Of a stretch of 64,000 bases of DNA, positions 14,701-29,070 are shown piece by piece. Positions within the stretch are counted from its first letter, which is position 1. The number at the start of each line of letters is the position of its first letter. The position numbers and the translations under genes are program-made. Source of the DNA: Dryas octopetala (taxonomy: Eukaryota > Streptophyta > Magnoliopsida > Rosales > Rosaceae); the NCBI GenBank assembly GCA_963921425.1, contig OY992835.1:19220001-19284000 (forward strand), read 5' to 3'. A model generated the notes under the pieces. It was not told where the DNA came from and did not search any database. It saw nothing but the letters and a program-made list of their open reading frames with translations.

Positions 14701-15453
14701 GTATATTTGATTGCAGTTTATACTTGCAGTATGAACATATACACTTAAACCGATTCTGGGATGTTCCCTTGTTTATGATAATTTTTGTTGTCCACATCTT
14801 CATTTTTAGAGTAATGTAATTCACTTATTCTAGTAAGAGGCTTAAAGTTGTCCCAGTTTCCCAGATCTCATTTTGGGGAATTCACTGACATACGTTCTGA
14901 CTCTTGATTGTTATGCTCTATATAGCGTGGGTGTTTGTCCTCATTTGCAACTCTTTATTGCCTGTCATGTAGTTTCGGCTAGTAAGATGACTAAATGACT
15001 CTAACCTGTTTCCACTTAATTCTTTATGCAGGTCAATGTTAACTTGGCAGGTCTACCTGCATTAGTTTTGCCATGTGGATTTGTTGAAGGGGGGTCTGCA
15101 GGCCTTCCTGTTGGTCTTCAAATGATTGGTGCAGCATTTGACGAGGTACTGCCTTTTCACGTGCTACATTGCAACATGTTACTTTGCATTGGCAATTACT
15201 ACTCAACCTGACCTTGTATTTCTGGTATCTATTTTAGGGACAATGAGTGAGAACTTGCCACATTTACAAATTAAATTAAACACTGATTGGGAAGCCACTG
15301 AATTAAGCGAAATTTATGAAATTGCAGACTTGATGTTAAATTTTTCCATCTATTTTGCAGGGAAAATTGCTTAAAGTGGCTCATATTTTTGAGCAGACTC
15401 TTCAGAATTCCACATTTGTTCCTCCATTGGTATCAGATGACATTGCATGCTAG
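11743..15453 (+). CDS. GATA: Glutamyl-tRNA(Gln) amidotransferase subunit A, organellar (GatA)
   Basis: Ten exons join in frame to 547 aa: 11743-12294, 12603-12914, 13041-13220, 13351-13445, 13560-13635, 13820-13897, 14286-14379, 14472-14521, 15032-15145 and 15361-15453 (TAG). The start [10 protein letters not shown] is used rather than an in-frame ATG 57 bases upstream, because it matches the plant family N-terminus as I remember it. The Ser/Arg/Pro-rich first 60 residues look like an organelle transit peptide. The amidase signature [15 protein letters not shown] is present. From the spacing in bacterial GatA the Ser-cisSer-Lys triad falls on K124, S199 and S223. As part of GatCAB the enzyme converts Glu-tRNA(Gln) to Gln-tRNA(Gln) in plastids and mitochondria. 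Dual targeting is known for the plant family, not visible here. Confidence 0.95.
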
Positions 15454-17232
15454 CTACCAGAATTGATGGTTGATGTGCTCATCTGAAAATGGGTTTTGAA
15501 ACTTGTAATCAATTATTTAGAATTAGTCAGCCAGACTTGAGCTTCCCTGGAAAAGTCAGGTTGAACCAATCAGATTAAAAGTTGAAATTCCAATGCCAAC
15601 ATGGGAAGGTGCTTTAGATCAATGAACCATTGTCTCATGGGCTATTGATAGCCTGGAACATATAAATTGATTGAATCAACCTTGTAACTCACCAGCAATC
15701 CTGTCCCAAGTTTGTGTCTTGTCCCAATCAATTATCTATATGACCAAGTTTCCTAAATAAAACAAATGTATTATGTTTGTGTGTCAAGTGTAAACACAAA
15801 GCACTTGAGAATTCTCCCTAACCAGTCACTTTAATGCATAGTTGGCCAAATATTATTCAGTATTCTAGAATGAAATTGGGCATATTCTTCGGATGCTACC
15901 ATTCTTTTGTACATTTGAAATGCCCCTTTTTTGAGCTTCAATTTAATAAATTACTAAAATAAATGTTCGTTGACCTATAATATTTTTCCACTTATTTTAT
16001 TAAAATTAAATTGCATTAAAGAATTTTCTTTTTCTTTTTACTTTCAACAACATTCCCCATCATACTTCTATTTGAGATATGTATATAAGTTCATAAGTTC
16101 ATAACAGCAAAAATATCAATAACCATTTATAAAAATCTCATTAATCATGTCTTTAGTTCTTTACAATAATGGACTAAAGTGCCTTTTCTTTTTTTCATAT
16201 GCATAATATGCCTTTATATATTTTCTTAAATCTGTTAAAAAAAAAAAAAACAAACAAACAAACACACAAAGTGAAAATGACTACAGATATGGTACACAGG
16301 TAAAAGTTTCTAGTTACGGCTGTAAAGTGGTAAGATAATAATGATTAATGACGTGGGGGTTAGTTAATATCCCGCCAGATGAACTTGGCACGCCCAGCGC
16401 ACGTTAGCATAAGCTACCTCTGACAAGGATTCCTAGGACTAAACGCAAAGAGGGAAGCAGACCTCATCTTCCATACCAACAATCCCGGTGCATATTAGCA
16501 ACCACAAAAAAACTAAAAAAACAACGAAAAGCGAACAATATTTTTAATCAATTAAAATAGAACCATTGATTCACCTCTGTCAAGCGATCACTTCCCGTCT
16601 CCGATCACTCGGTGAGTTCCCCAAAAGCTTGATTCCAGTTTTTTGTTTTTTGTTTTTCTCTTTTTCTGTCCCCAAGATTCGAGCTTTTTACATTTTTATC
16701 TATAATTTGTAATTGGATATGTTTGGATTGAATTAACGATTTACGTTGATGAATCTGAGTTCTGTGGATTCACGATTCATTTTTTGGATTTTTTTGTGTG
16801 AGATTAATAGCGAAAGGTTGACCTGAGCTGAATTTGTTGAGTTTTTCTTTTAATTTATGGATTTTTTTTTGTTGGTTGTTGATTGGTTGTTGAGAAAACT
16901 GAGGGATTTACGTGTTCAGCACAATCAAATTAGTGTTCAAAGTTATATGAATTTTTGATATTTAATTTTTCTATTTTCTTTTTCTCAGTTTTCTTAGGAT
17001 GCAAACACTGGCAAATTCTATTTCTTGTCATAATGGGTCGAAAGAAAAATTTTTCGGACAGAGTAAACTGAGCTCACCTAAATTTCCAAGATATTTTTGT
17101 GTTGGGTAAATTAATTTTCAAGATTTTGAGCCTCATATGTGCCTGACAATTAAATAGTGCCGACTTATTTGTTGAATTCAGTTTAGTTGAGTTCTGTTTT
17201 TTCATTTTTCAGATAAGAAGTGATCAAGTAAC
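15454..17232. other. Intergenic and 5' UTR intron upstream of the Elongin-A gene
   Basis: AT-rich, with poly-A/T tracts. A likely non-coding first exon ends near 16,610 (donor GGTGAGTT) and the acceptor at 17,211-17,212 (TTTTTCAG) leads to the short leader before the ATG at 17,233. This gives a 5' UTR intron of about 600 bp. Nothing else was recognised. Confidence 0.5.
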
Positions 17233-18788
17233 ATGGATGAGGAATATAGAAGAATGAAAGGGAAGGGAATAACTCCATCTTTGGTTGATCTGTGCGTTAA
17301 TACGGCAATAGATAATTTAAGGCGCCTTGGGGATGTTGGTGAAACAGATTTCTATCTTCTTGAGCGAATTCTACCACATTGTACGATCGACCAGTTGAGG
17401 CATGTTGAGAAGAGTACAAAAGTAAGTTGTTCCACATTGTTTTTTATTCAAATGTTTTGTTATGTTTTAGCTTAAGTTCTGAGATGTTCTTTGATTAATT
17501 CGTGTAGGGTAGAGATTTGAGTCCAGTAACTGATAAGTTGTGGAAGAAATTCTACAAAAAGGAGTTTGGTACTGAGAGGACTAATATGGTGATTGAAAGG
17601 ATGAGGAAAAAGAAAGTCTCATTCAGATGGATTCAATTGTACGAGGTGGGTGTTTCATTCTGTCCAACCAAATATGTTTCTCTAAGTGTCCATAGTCAAA
17701 TGTCATTTTCTTAATGTATAGATCGGTTTTGGTTACTTGAGATACAGCATTTCTAGATATGATTTATGCTTCTAGCTAAGGATAAAGAATTTAACTGGGT
17801 GATTACTTGCAGGCAAAATTGAAGGAAGTGGATGAGGCTGAAAATGAAGCAGCTGACCGGTTGAAGAGTCTTTATCAAAAAGAAGATGCTCGTATGTTTT
17901 CTCAGCATGTCCTAGCAAAGAAAGAAATAACATATTAATTTGTACATGATTAAAGTAGTAACCAACTATTGAAATTTTGTAGGCAAACAAAGTCGACAAG
18001 TTCGTATTTGCACAAAGGTTCCACCACCAAAAAATAAAAGAAGCTTTGGTAATTTTTTTGTTCTCTTATAGTTGGATCTCTTGTATTTCATACGCACAGT
18101 CCCGCAAAGACTATTACATTAAATAGGGTGCACAATAAATGTGTTTTCTTGTTGTATTTATGATAATTCTTTGTAGGCAACAGCCCTGGCTACAACCTTG
18201 GGAACTCAAAGAGCAACTTGATGAAGAAATCAAAGATAGACTTTCTTAAAAGGTAATATTATTTTGTAGAATGATGCATGGTGTAGTATGCCCCTTTGGC
18301 TTGTGAACAGATATTTTTCCCCCCAGTTTGAGATTTATTTTCTTGTTCCAATTTTTGTATATTTTATTTTGTGAATCATCAAAATGTTTTTATAATTATC
18401 CTGGAGCCTTATTTTCAATGATCTTGGGTATTGACATGGGCCACGAGTGATTTTTCTCAAGATTATTGTTGTTGAGATAGAATTTCAAGATATTGACCCT
18501 TTTTCCCCCTCTTTCGTTTGAGCAGTAATGAGGTGAGAAATCTTGCAGCTATGAAGAGAAATGCACTCCAGAGGAATTACAGGTAAAAATTCTCAGTTCG
18601 ATTTATGCATTTAACAAACCTACGTATAGACATTGTGACACATTTCTAGCTCTCACTATATCTACCTTGTGTTATACAGTGCCCCGCCCATGAAGAAGCC
18701 AGGTGGGGTTTCTGGGACGGGTTCGAGTTCAACTTCTAAACCCACCAGGCCCGTAGAGAGGACATTCAAGCAGAAGTATCCTTTCTAA
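17233..18788 (+). CDS. Elongin-A-like protein (RNA polymerase II transcription factor SIII subunit A)
   Basis: Seven exons join in frame to 237 aa: 17233-17421, 17508-17645, 17813-17891, 17983-18048, 18177-18252, 18526-18582 and 18680-18788 (TAA). The N-terminal 120 residues contain an F-box-like helical segment (SLVDLCVNTAIDNLRRLGDVG) and the conserved ILPHCTIDQLRHVEKST and LWKKFYKKEFG motifs of the Elongin-A family. The C-terminal half is basic and low-complexity, ending in a Ser/Thr/Pro-rich tail. Plant members are much shorter than animal Elongin A and lack its TFIIS-like N-terminus, so this length is normal. The likely role is with Elongin B/C-type partners in transcription elongation or a cullin-based ligase; which one applies in plants is inference. 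Confidence 0.88.
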
Positions 18789-19699
18789 ATATTGGTGCCT
18801 CTGTGAAGAGAGCAGTGTCAGATGGAATGCTCAGGCTCTGCAACACCATCATCTATTGAAGCATTGGCTCCATTTCTTAACAATCTTGGCGGCTTCAACT
18901 ACTTGCCCTACCCAATTTCAGTTGACTTCACTTTTGCTTGTACCAATAAAGATCATTTTTGTTCATTTCTTTCTTTATCTTTCGGCCATCTTCCTTTTGT
19001 AGTATGATTTCACACCAGTAACATATAAAATTTGTTATTTCATTGTTTTATCTTCATTTTCCCTTTACAAGGTTCAGAGTATTGTCCAGCATTTTCGTAT
19101 CGAGCTTTTTATCATATTAACAGGTCAAAGACCAACTGATGGTATAAGATGGAGATACAACATAGGGGCTCATTTCGTCCTTATTTGAATTTCTTGGGTC
19201 GGATTGGTCACCACCCTATTGGCAAACTTTCTCGACATTATAACTATAGCATACAATCAAACTCAAACCTTAAGCATTCCAATAATGTTACTGCATTTAA
19301 GGGAGGCGAATTTTGTGGCCGATGCATTATTTGGTGAGCCCTTCAATCTTGGTTCAAATCAACGACATCAAGGTACCTCACACATTGTGAAACGGACTCA
19401 ATAACAACAGAAGTGCATTGAGAAGTGATTCGAATACATGATCAAAAATAGAGAAGGGACTCGAATAACTATATTGTAGTAATTACAATAAACCAAAAGA
19501 CCTTCTAGACAACAAATACTTCAAAACCTTGAACTGATGCAAGTTTTGTCGCAAATAATTCACAAAATAGAAGCATACATGGAGGGGGTGGAGCTTTTAT
19601 TCAGAACATAAGACCGTCCAGCTAGAAAATAATAGCAGAACAAGAAGCACAGCCAGAACCACACATCCTAAGAACGAACATATAAAACTAGCCTCCCAA
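18789..19699. other. Intergenic between convergent Elongin-A and V-ATPase D genes
   Basis: Holds the 3' UTRs of both convergent genes and a decayed RNase H-like fragment (19,080-19,345) listed separately. Confidence 0.6.
19080..19345 (+). pseudogene. Decayed non-LTR (LINE) RNase H-like fragment
   Basis: The plus strand encodes LHLREANFVADALFG, close to the h-REAN-x-VAD-x-LA motif near the end of RVT_3-type RNase H domains found in plant LINEs. The surrounding translation switches frame and holds several stops, so this is a remnant at best. No poly-A tail or target duplication was found. Confidence 0.35.
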
Positions 19700-20485
19700 T
19701 CAGAAAATTATATCCTCATCCTTTCCCACACCTGCAGACAACATGTTCTGAGCTGAATTTAGTGAAATTCCCTTCTTCAAAGATAAGTTTTCTGCAACCT
19801 GCCCTCCGGCATAATGCTTAGCAGCTGCCATCTGTCTCTCAATTTCCCTCTTCTTAAACCCCTGTATCTTCTTTAACCTGAAGAAATCCTCCCTTTCCAG
19901 CTCATCCAATTCCCCCTTGATATAACTTATTGTATTCTCCAACCTAGGCTTCACAACACTCTCTAGAGCATTGACACGACGGTTTGTGGTCTTGATTGCT
20001 TCATCAAGGGTTAAAAACGATGTTTGAAGTGAAGCAAGCTCCACAAGAACCTCAATTGCTTTCACATATGCAGCACGACAAAGTTGGACCTGTTGTCCAC
20101 CTCTGGCCAATCCAGTGAGGTCATTCTTGGTCTCACCTTCCGTAAAATATTCAAACTTTGGGAGCTTTACACCGGCAACATTCTCTTGCTTTGATCGAAC
20201 TTTAATAGAGGCATTTTGAACATTCTCGAGAACAATGTGCTTAATGTTGTCACCAGCAACATACTTGGCTTCAGTAAGGGCAAAGGAGGAGGTTTTCATA
20301 ATCTCTCCCATCGATTCTTTGGTTGAGACAATATTTTTAAGAATCTGACGGAACTGCACGGTTAAAGCATCACTCTTCTTCTTGAGGAGAGCATGACCTC
20401 TTGTTGCACCAACAAGTCGAGCTTTCATAGCTCCAAGCATTGTAACAGTAGGAACTACAGTCAAGCGCTGGCTTTGGCCGGACAT
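19700..20485 (-). CDS. VHA-D: V-type proton ATPase subunit D
   Basis: A single uninterrupted coding exon of 261 aa, full family length. It starts MSGQSQRLTVVPTVTMLGAM and contains the family block KARLVGATRGHALLKKKSDA, with long helices (about residues 30-70 and 130-215) that form the coiled central stalk. Subunit D is part of the V1 rotor and couples ATP hydrolysis to rotation in vacuolar and endosomal proton pumps. The coding part has no introns, but the leader is spliced: an acceptor (CCCTAG) lies 12 bases before the ATG at 20,498-20,499, and good minus-strand donors lie near 21,507 and 22,076. A Pack-MULE begins about 200 bp upstream of the inferred first exon. Confidence 0.96.
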   Translation of the reverse strand: MSGQSQRLTVVPTVTMLGAMKARLVGATRGHALLKKKSDALTVQFRQILKNIVSTKESMGEIMKTSSFALTEAKYVAGDNIKHIVLENVQNASIKVRSKQENVAGVKLPKFEYFTEGETKNDLTGLARGGQQVQLCRAAYVKAIEVLVELASLQTSFLTLDEAIKTTNRRVNALESVVKPRLENTISYIKGELDELEREDFFRLKKIQGFKKREIERQMAAAKHYAGGQVAENLSLKKGISLNSAQNMLSAGVGKDEDIIF

Positions 20486-22285
20486 GTTTTCGAAGATCTA
20501 GGGCAAAATGAATATACATGCCAGGATTAGTATTTAGAGAAACAATAAATTCAATAAGTGCATAGCCAAAATGTACAGAGATGCAAGAAAAATATAACCA
20601 AAATTTCTACGCCTAAAGGATGGAACTAACAACAGCAACACAAATCTTTTTACTTAAAAAAGAAAAAAAATCAACTTACCAATTTACCATCATAAATAAT
20701 GAAGTGAAACTTCTCCAACAAAAAAAGAAAAAGAGCCTTTGTGACATTCTTCTAAGATAATACAATCGATCTATTCCATAGTAACCTTAAAATGATATGC
20801 ATCTTCTTATTGACCCAGACTTGTTTTGATAGGCATTGCCCAAAACTTTCTAAAGTTTGTTCATTTTCTTCTATACCTACATGTCCAATCTTCCTCCAAC
20901 AAATTTAATACAAAATCACTAAATACAATTTTTTCCAATCTTAGTGTTTTCAAACACTTCCAGCATTACCCATAATCCTAGTAGGAATCTAATAGATTAA
21001 AATAGAAATAAATCCTAAGAATAAATCCACAAAAAAAAAAAAAAAAAAAAAAATCTAACCTGAAAGGGCAAACAAACTAGAGCAATTACAAATTTCTGAG
21101 GAAAAGAAAAAGCTTCAAATACCTAACAAAAAAAAAGTGGAACTTTTCAACCATCAAAACCAAACCAGTCATTTAAACAAAATCAAAATGAGAAATCTTT
21201 GAACAAAACCAGTGTTTAAATTTTCAAGATCACTCCTGGAGAGAAATCCAGCTTCTCACAGCCAACAAATGTGAAATAATACAAAGAAAGCAAAAAGGTC
21301 AAGGAGTAATATAAAAAATCTTATCTTTTTCCCAAGAAAATTTGATGATTTTCTTGCTTAGACAGAGCCAATGCTCTAACGCAAAAAACTTCTAAAACAA
21401 GCAATAATAAAAACTAGAGGCAATACAGAGAAACAAATAGGCCGAAGAAGTTTGAAAAATAGAAACACTCAAGTGAAAATTACATAGACATACGCTGAGG
21501 AACATACCTATTAGCTTAACTGAAACTGCAATGAGCTCAGTAAGTGTGGTAGGATTTTGCAGAGTGACAAGTGAAAGTCTGAGAAAGGAATAAAAATGGA
21601 GAGAGAAGAGAAAGGTTGGAGTGAATGAGGAATGCTGAAAGGGAGCTGTGCTTAGCCTCTCAGGGCTTGTTTTCCAATCCAACTTGAATTCTAGGCAGAT
21701 TTTACCCTCTATATGATCCCTTACCAAAAGCTAATCTTTATGATCAAGTATGCCCAACACAACATTGTGGGTCAGTTCATGTTACCAAAAGCTCTCATCT
21801 TTATGATTAATTTAAATCCCCTGATATCTAAGTCTACGTACCCAGATGATAATAATTGAGATCAGATTCAATTTTGCGTTTTTCCAATCCCCAAATTTCA
21901 TTTTCCATAATTTTCTCAGCAAGCAAACAAAACAACACATTCAGTCCCTTCACATACATACGCTTGATTCAGAACCGAAATTCTCGATCCAAATCAGAGC
22001 CAAAACAAGCAAACGAAAGAAAACAAAGAATTTTCCTAAAGATCGAAAATTGGGAGAGACTGAGAGAGGCCTCACCTGCCGTGATCGGCTTCAGCTTATG
22101 AGTAAAAGACCTCTCCGGACAGGAAATTCGCCGCCGGTGAGTTAGAAAGATCGTCGGGCAGTTAAATCTGAAGGAATATAATTGACGGGTTTGATCTGTC
22201 GCTGCGAAACTTCTCTGATACTCACTCGATTTTCAGATTTTGGGTGTCTGTCGGATTCGGGTCAATAATGAGGTCCGATTCCAAT
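20486..22285 (-). promoter_or_regulatory. Spliced 5' leader and promoter region of V-ATPase D
   Basis: Contains the minus-strand 5' UTR intron(s). The acceptor is at 20,498-20,499 and candidate donors are near 20,679, 21,507 and 22,076 (CAG|GTGAG). Which donor is used cannot be decided by eye. The probable transcription start lies between about 22,080 and 22,250. A poly-A tract lies at 21,031-21,053. Confidence 0.5.
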
Positions 22286-23017
22286 GAGTGCTGCTATTTG
22301 CACACCCTTTTTTTCTCTTTGCACACCCTTTCCTAAAAAAAAAAAAAAAAACTCAAGGAAAAAGACCCTTATACCCCATCTATTTTTCTTTTTGCACACC
22401 CTTCTTAAACAGAAAAAAAAAAAAACACACACCCAAAAATCACACACCCCATCCCCCATCTCCACCCCCCCCCCCGTACACACTCCCTCACCCACACACC
22501 CCATCCCCACCTCTCCTCTCTCTGGCACCACCTCTCCTCTCTCCGGCACCTCTCCTCTGCACCACCTCTCCTCTGCATCAATGATCCCCTTTTCTGGTAT
22601 TGTTAATAAAATTATTAATATTGTGAAATCGTATTAGAGCTCAGCTTCACTTCTTCAAATTTCAATGGTTTGCTTCCTTTCGGTTGACCAATTCATGAGT
22701 CTTTGTGTTTTCATTATCATCAACATGCATTAATTTTTCTATTCAAATTCTTTATAAAATTGTGATTTTGTGTTTCAGAATTCCCCATTTATTAATAAAT
22801 TAATTTTTTCTATTCACATTCAAATTAAATAGTCAATACAACACCTTTAAAGTAGTGATCTTTTACCCTACAATTCACCTCTGTTGACAACAAAATTTGC
22901 CCAAATCACAATGGACAACAAAATTTGTCAGTTATTTGATGAGGAAAAAGGGTAGTTTTTTTGTTTTAATAGGTATTGTACGGGCCGGCTTAGTCTGAAG
23001 TTTCTGATTTACAATCC

Positions 23018-23275
23018 ATGGCTACTATTAACCTTAAGGCGTTGGTGGACAAGAGGAGCAACAAAATTATCTTCATAGAGTGTGGTAATGACTTTGTTGA
23101 TGTTCTATTCAGTTTCTTGACAATGCCCATGGGAACAATTCTCAGGCTTGCTCGTAAACATTCACTACCTGTGGGAATAAGTTGCATGAGAAATTTGTAT
23201 GCCAGTGTTGAGAATATTGGTGAACGGGATTTCTGGAAATATACCCGAGACTTGTTGTTACGTCCCCACATTGGT
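23018..23275 (+). pseudogene. DUF674-family gene fragment captured in the Pack-MULE
   Basis: The frame starts MATINLKALVDKRSNKIIF and continues through DFVDVLFSFLTMPMGTI, ISCMRNLYASVENIG and FWKYTRDLLLRPH. These match the start of plant DUF674 proteins (K-L-x-x-LVDK, FVD-LFS-L--P-GT, NLY-SVE-L, LLRP). Only the first 85 or so residues are recognisable; the frame then runs into unrelated Pro/Ser-rich sequence to a stop at 23,377. It is a partial gene copy, probably an acquired exon. DUF674 function is unknown. Whether the element transcribes it is unknown. Confidence 0.7.
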
Positions 23276-23452
23276 CATCCCCACCTCCTTCCCCTCCACC
23301 CAGCCCGACCTCTTCCCTCCCCTCCACCCAGCCCCGGCCCCACTCTCTCTCCTTCCCTCTCTCTCTTTCTCTGTTAACACACCCGCGCAGCACCTTCTGC
23401 ACCACCCTGCTCGCAGCAGTACCACCATCGGATCTTCCTCGCGCGCAGGCCG

Positions 23453-23584
23453 TTCGGTAGTCATCCGCCGAAACTGGCGGGTTCGTTCGGTAGCCATCCG
23501 TCGAAGCTGTCAGTTTCGTTCGGCAGTCATTTGCCGAAACCATTAGTTTCGTTCGGTGGTTGTCTACCGAACCAACCGCAGCGA
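23453..23584. repeat. 33-bp minisatellite, 4 units, each with inverted TTCGG...CCGAA arms
   Basis: Units start at 23,453, 23,486, 23,519 and 23,552, an exact 33-bp spacing. Each begins TTCGGYRG and has a (Y)CGAA or CCGAA about 17 bases later, so each could form a small hairpin. The units differ by several substitutions. Confidence 0.9.
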
Positions 23585-24071
23585 CAGAGAAAGGGAGGGA
23601 AGAGAGAAGGGAGAGAGGAGAGAGGGAAGGAGAGAGAGAGATGGAGGAGCCGAGGAGGGGCTTCCGGGCTGGTTGTGGTGGCTGTTTTGGGGGTGCTGTG
23701 GTGATGGTGCATGCGGAGAGAAAGGAAGATGGTGGTTAGTGGTGGCGCGCGGTGGTGGTGCTGCGAGGAAGGTGGTGCTGCGCGCGGTGGTGATTGGGCG
23801 AGTGGAAAGGAGAAAGGGGCTGCCGGGCTTGGAAGGAAAAAAAAACAGAGGGCTGCGTGGGTGGGTGGGTGTGGTCGGGTGAGGGAGATGAAGGGGGGTG
23901 TGTGTGTTTTTTTTTATCTGTTGATGGGGTGTGCAAAAGAGAAAAAATGGAGTTGGGGTGTGTTGGGTGAGGGTGAGTGTGGTCTTTTTCTTTAATTTTT
24001 TATTGTTTTTTTACAAAAGGGTGTGCAAAAAGAAAAAAAAGGGTGTGCAAATAGCAGCACTCGATTCCAAT

Positions 24072-25179
24072 TTATCCGGTTTTAATGTGACAAACAAGTA
24101 CCCCGCTAGTGGGTAGGTCTCCCGCTTTAATTAGGGGCTGTCTCACTGTCTTGTAATAACAGAAAAAAGAAAGTAAATAAAAATAGACTATTTTTTAACA
24201 AATATTTTGATTATATGTTCAGTCCAAGAAAATAATAATAATAATAATATGTTGAGTGTTTGTATTAGTTTCAACATGATTTACAGATCTGATAAGGTTC
24301 GGTTTTGTTTTCTTTCTATTTTTTATTTTATTCTTTTACAAAGATAATAATTAAAGTTAAACCCAAAAATATTAAAAACCCCTCTCACTTCGCATTGCTA
24401 AAAAAATTGACTCGGTCTATGCAAGTGGTTCTCTCTTTCTTTCCGGTTCATTTTAAGTGATTTCTTTTTGTTGATATTCAATGACACTACTCTAACTGAG
24501 TAATGGTAGCATATTGCATCGCAAGTTAACCTATTTTGTGCATGATCTCTCATTTGAACTTATAAATTTAAAAACTGTAAATAAATTATAAACAGATTCT
24601 GAAAATATCAAAATTCGGTTTTTCAAGCTTGTTTTCTAAAACCCGTCTAAAAACTCATTCGCTTTGCAGGTCTTTTTGCATTGTTTTATGTTTTCATGAC
24701 GATAACTGTCTTTAAAGAAGAAACCAAATACAAACACATGCATGTCCTGTTGCATATGATTTTTCACTTGCAAAAAATTGCATTTATTAGATTGTGAAAA
24801 TCAAATGATCCTGTTGCAGATTTGCATATGAATTTTCGCTTGCACAGATGCTTTTACTAAAGAAAATAACTCCACGTCTCTAGTCTCTAGTCTCTACCAC
24901 TCGCACTCACACACAAACACAAACACAAAATGGGAAATATTTGTCACTCATAAGGCATCAAGACATAACTATAAATACAACTAAGCTAATAACAGCATAA
25001 GTGGCCAAAAACAAAGAATCTAATAGCAGCAGAACAAAAATTAAAACCAAATGGCAGTCACAGGAAATTTCCAGAATACATAAATAGACCCCATATGGCA
25101 GGACAAAGATGCTTCTTTCTCCCCATAGTCTACCATGAAATTTATTTTCATTTCCTATGATATGATACATGAATCAGGA
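24072..25179. other. Intergenic between Pack-MULE and citrate synthase
   Basis: AT-rich; a short AAT microsatellite lies near 24,232-24,250. It includes the 3' UTR of the minus-strand citrate synthase gene at the right. No gene or element ends were recognised. Confidence 0.55.

Positions 25180-29070
<3,891 letters not shown>

Larger units (their letters stand above)
22286..24061. mobile_element. Non-autonomous Mutator-like element (Pack-MULE) with captured DUF674 fragment
   Basis: About 1,776 bp, flanked by a perfect 10-bp direct repeat CGATTCCAAT (22,276-22,285 and 24,062-24,071), as expected for a Mutator-type target duplication. The ends are inverted repeats of roughly 50 bp. The left starts (G)AGTGCTGCTATTTGCACACC and the reverse complement of the right end reads AGTGCTGCTATTTGCACACC; both continue with a T-rich spacer and a second TTGCACACCCTTT. 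Further TTGCACACCC copies lie subterminally (near 22,389 and, inverted, near 23,926). No transposase was seen. Inside lie a plant gene fragment (23,018-23,275) and a 33-bp minisatellite. It sits in the promoter region of V-ATPase D. Confidence 0.85.

Noticed and set aside
22284-22637. 117-aa open frame with Pro/His-rich tail
   Set aside because: It is made of the Pack-MULE terminal repeat and simple C-rich sequence, with no domain.
23453-23584. CRISPR-like regular repeats
   Set aside because: The 33-bp units are contiguous without unique spacers, and the genome is a plant nuclear one.
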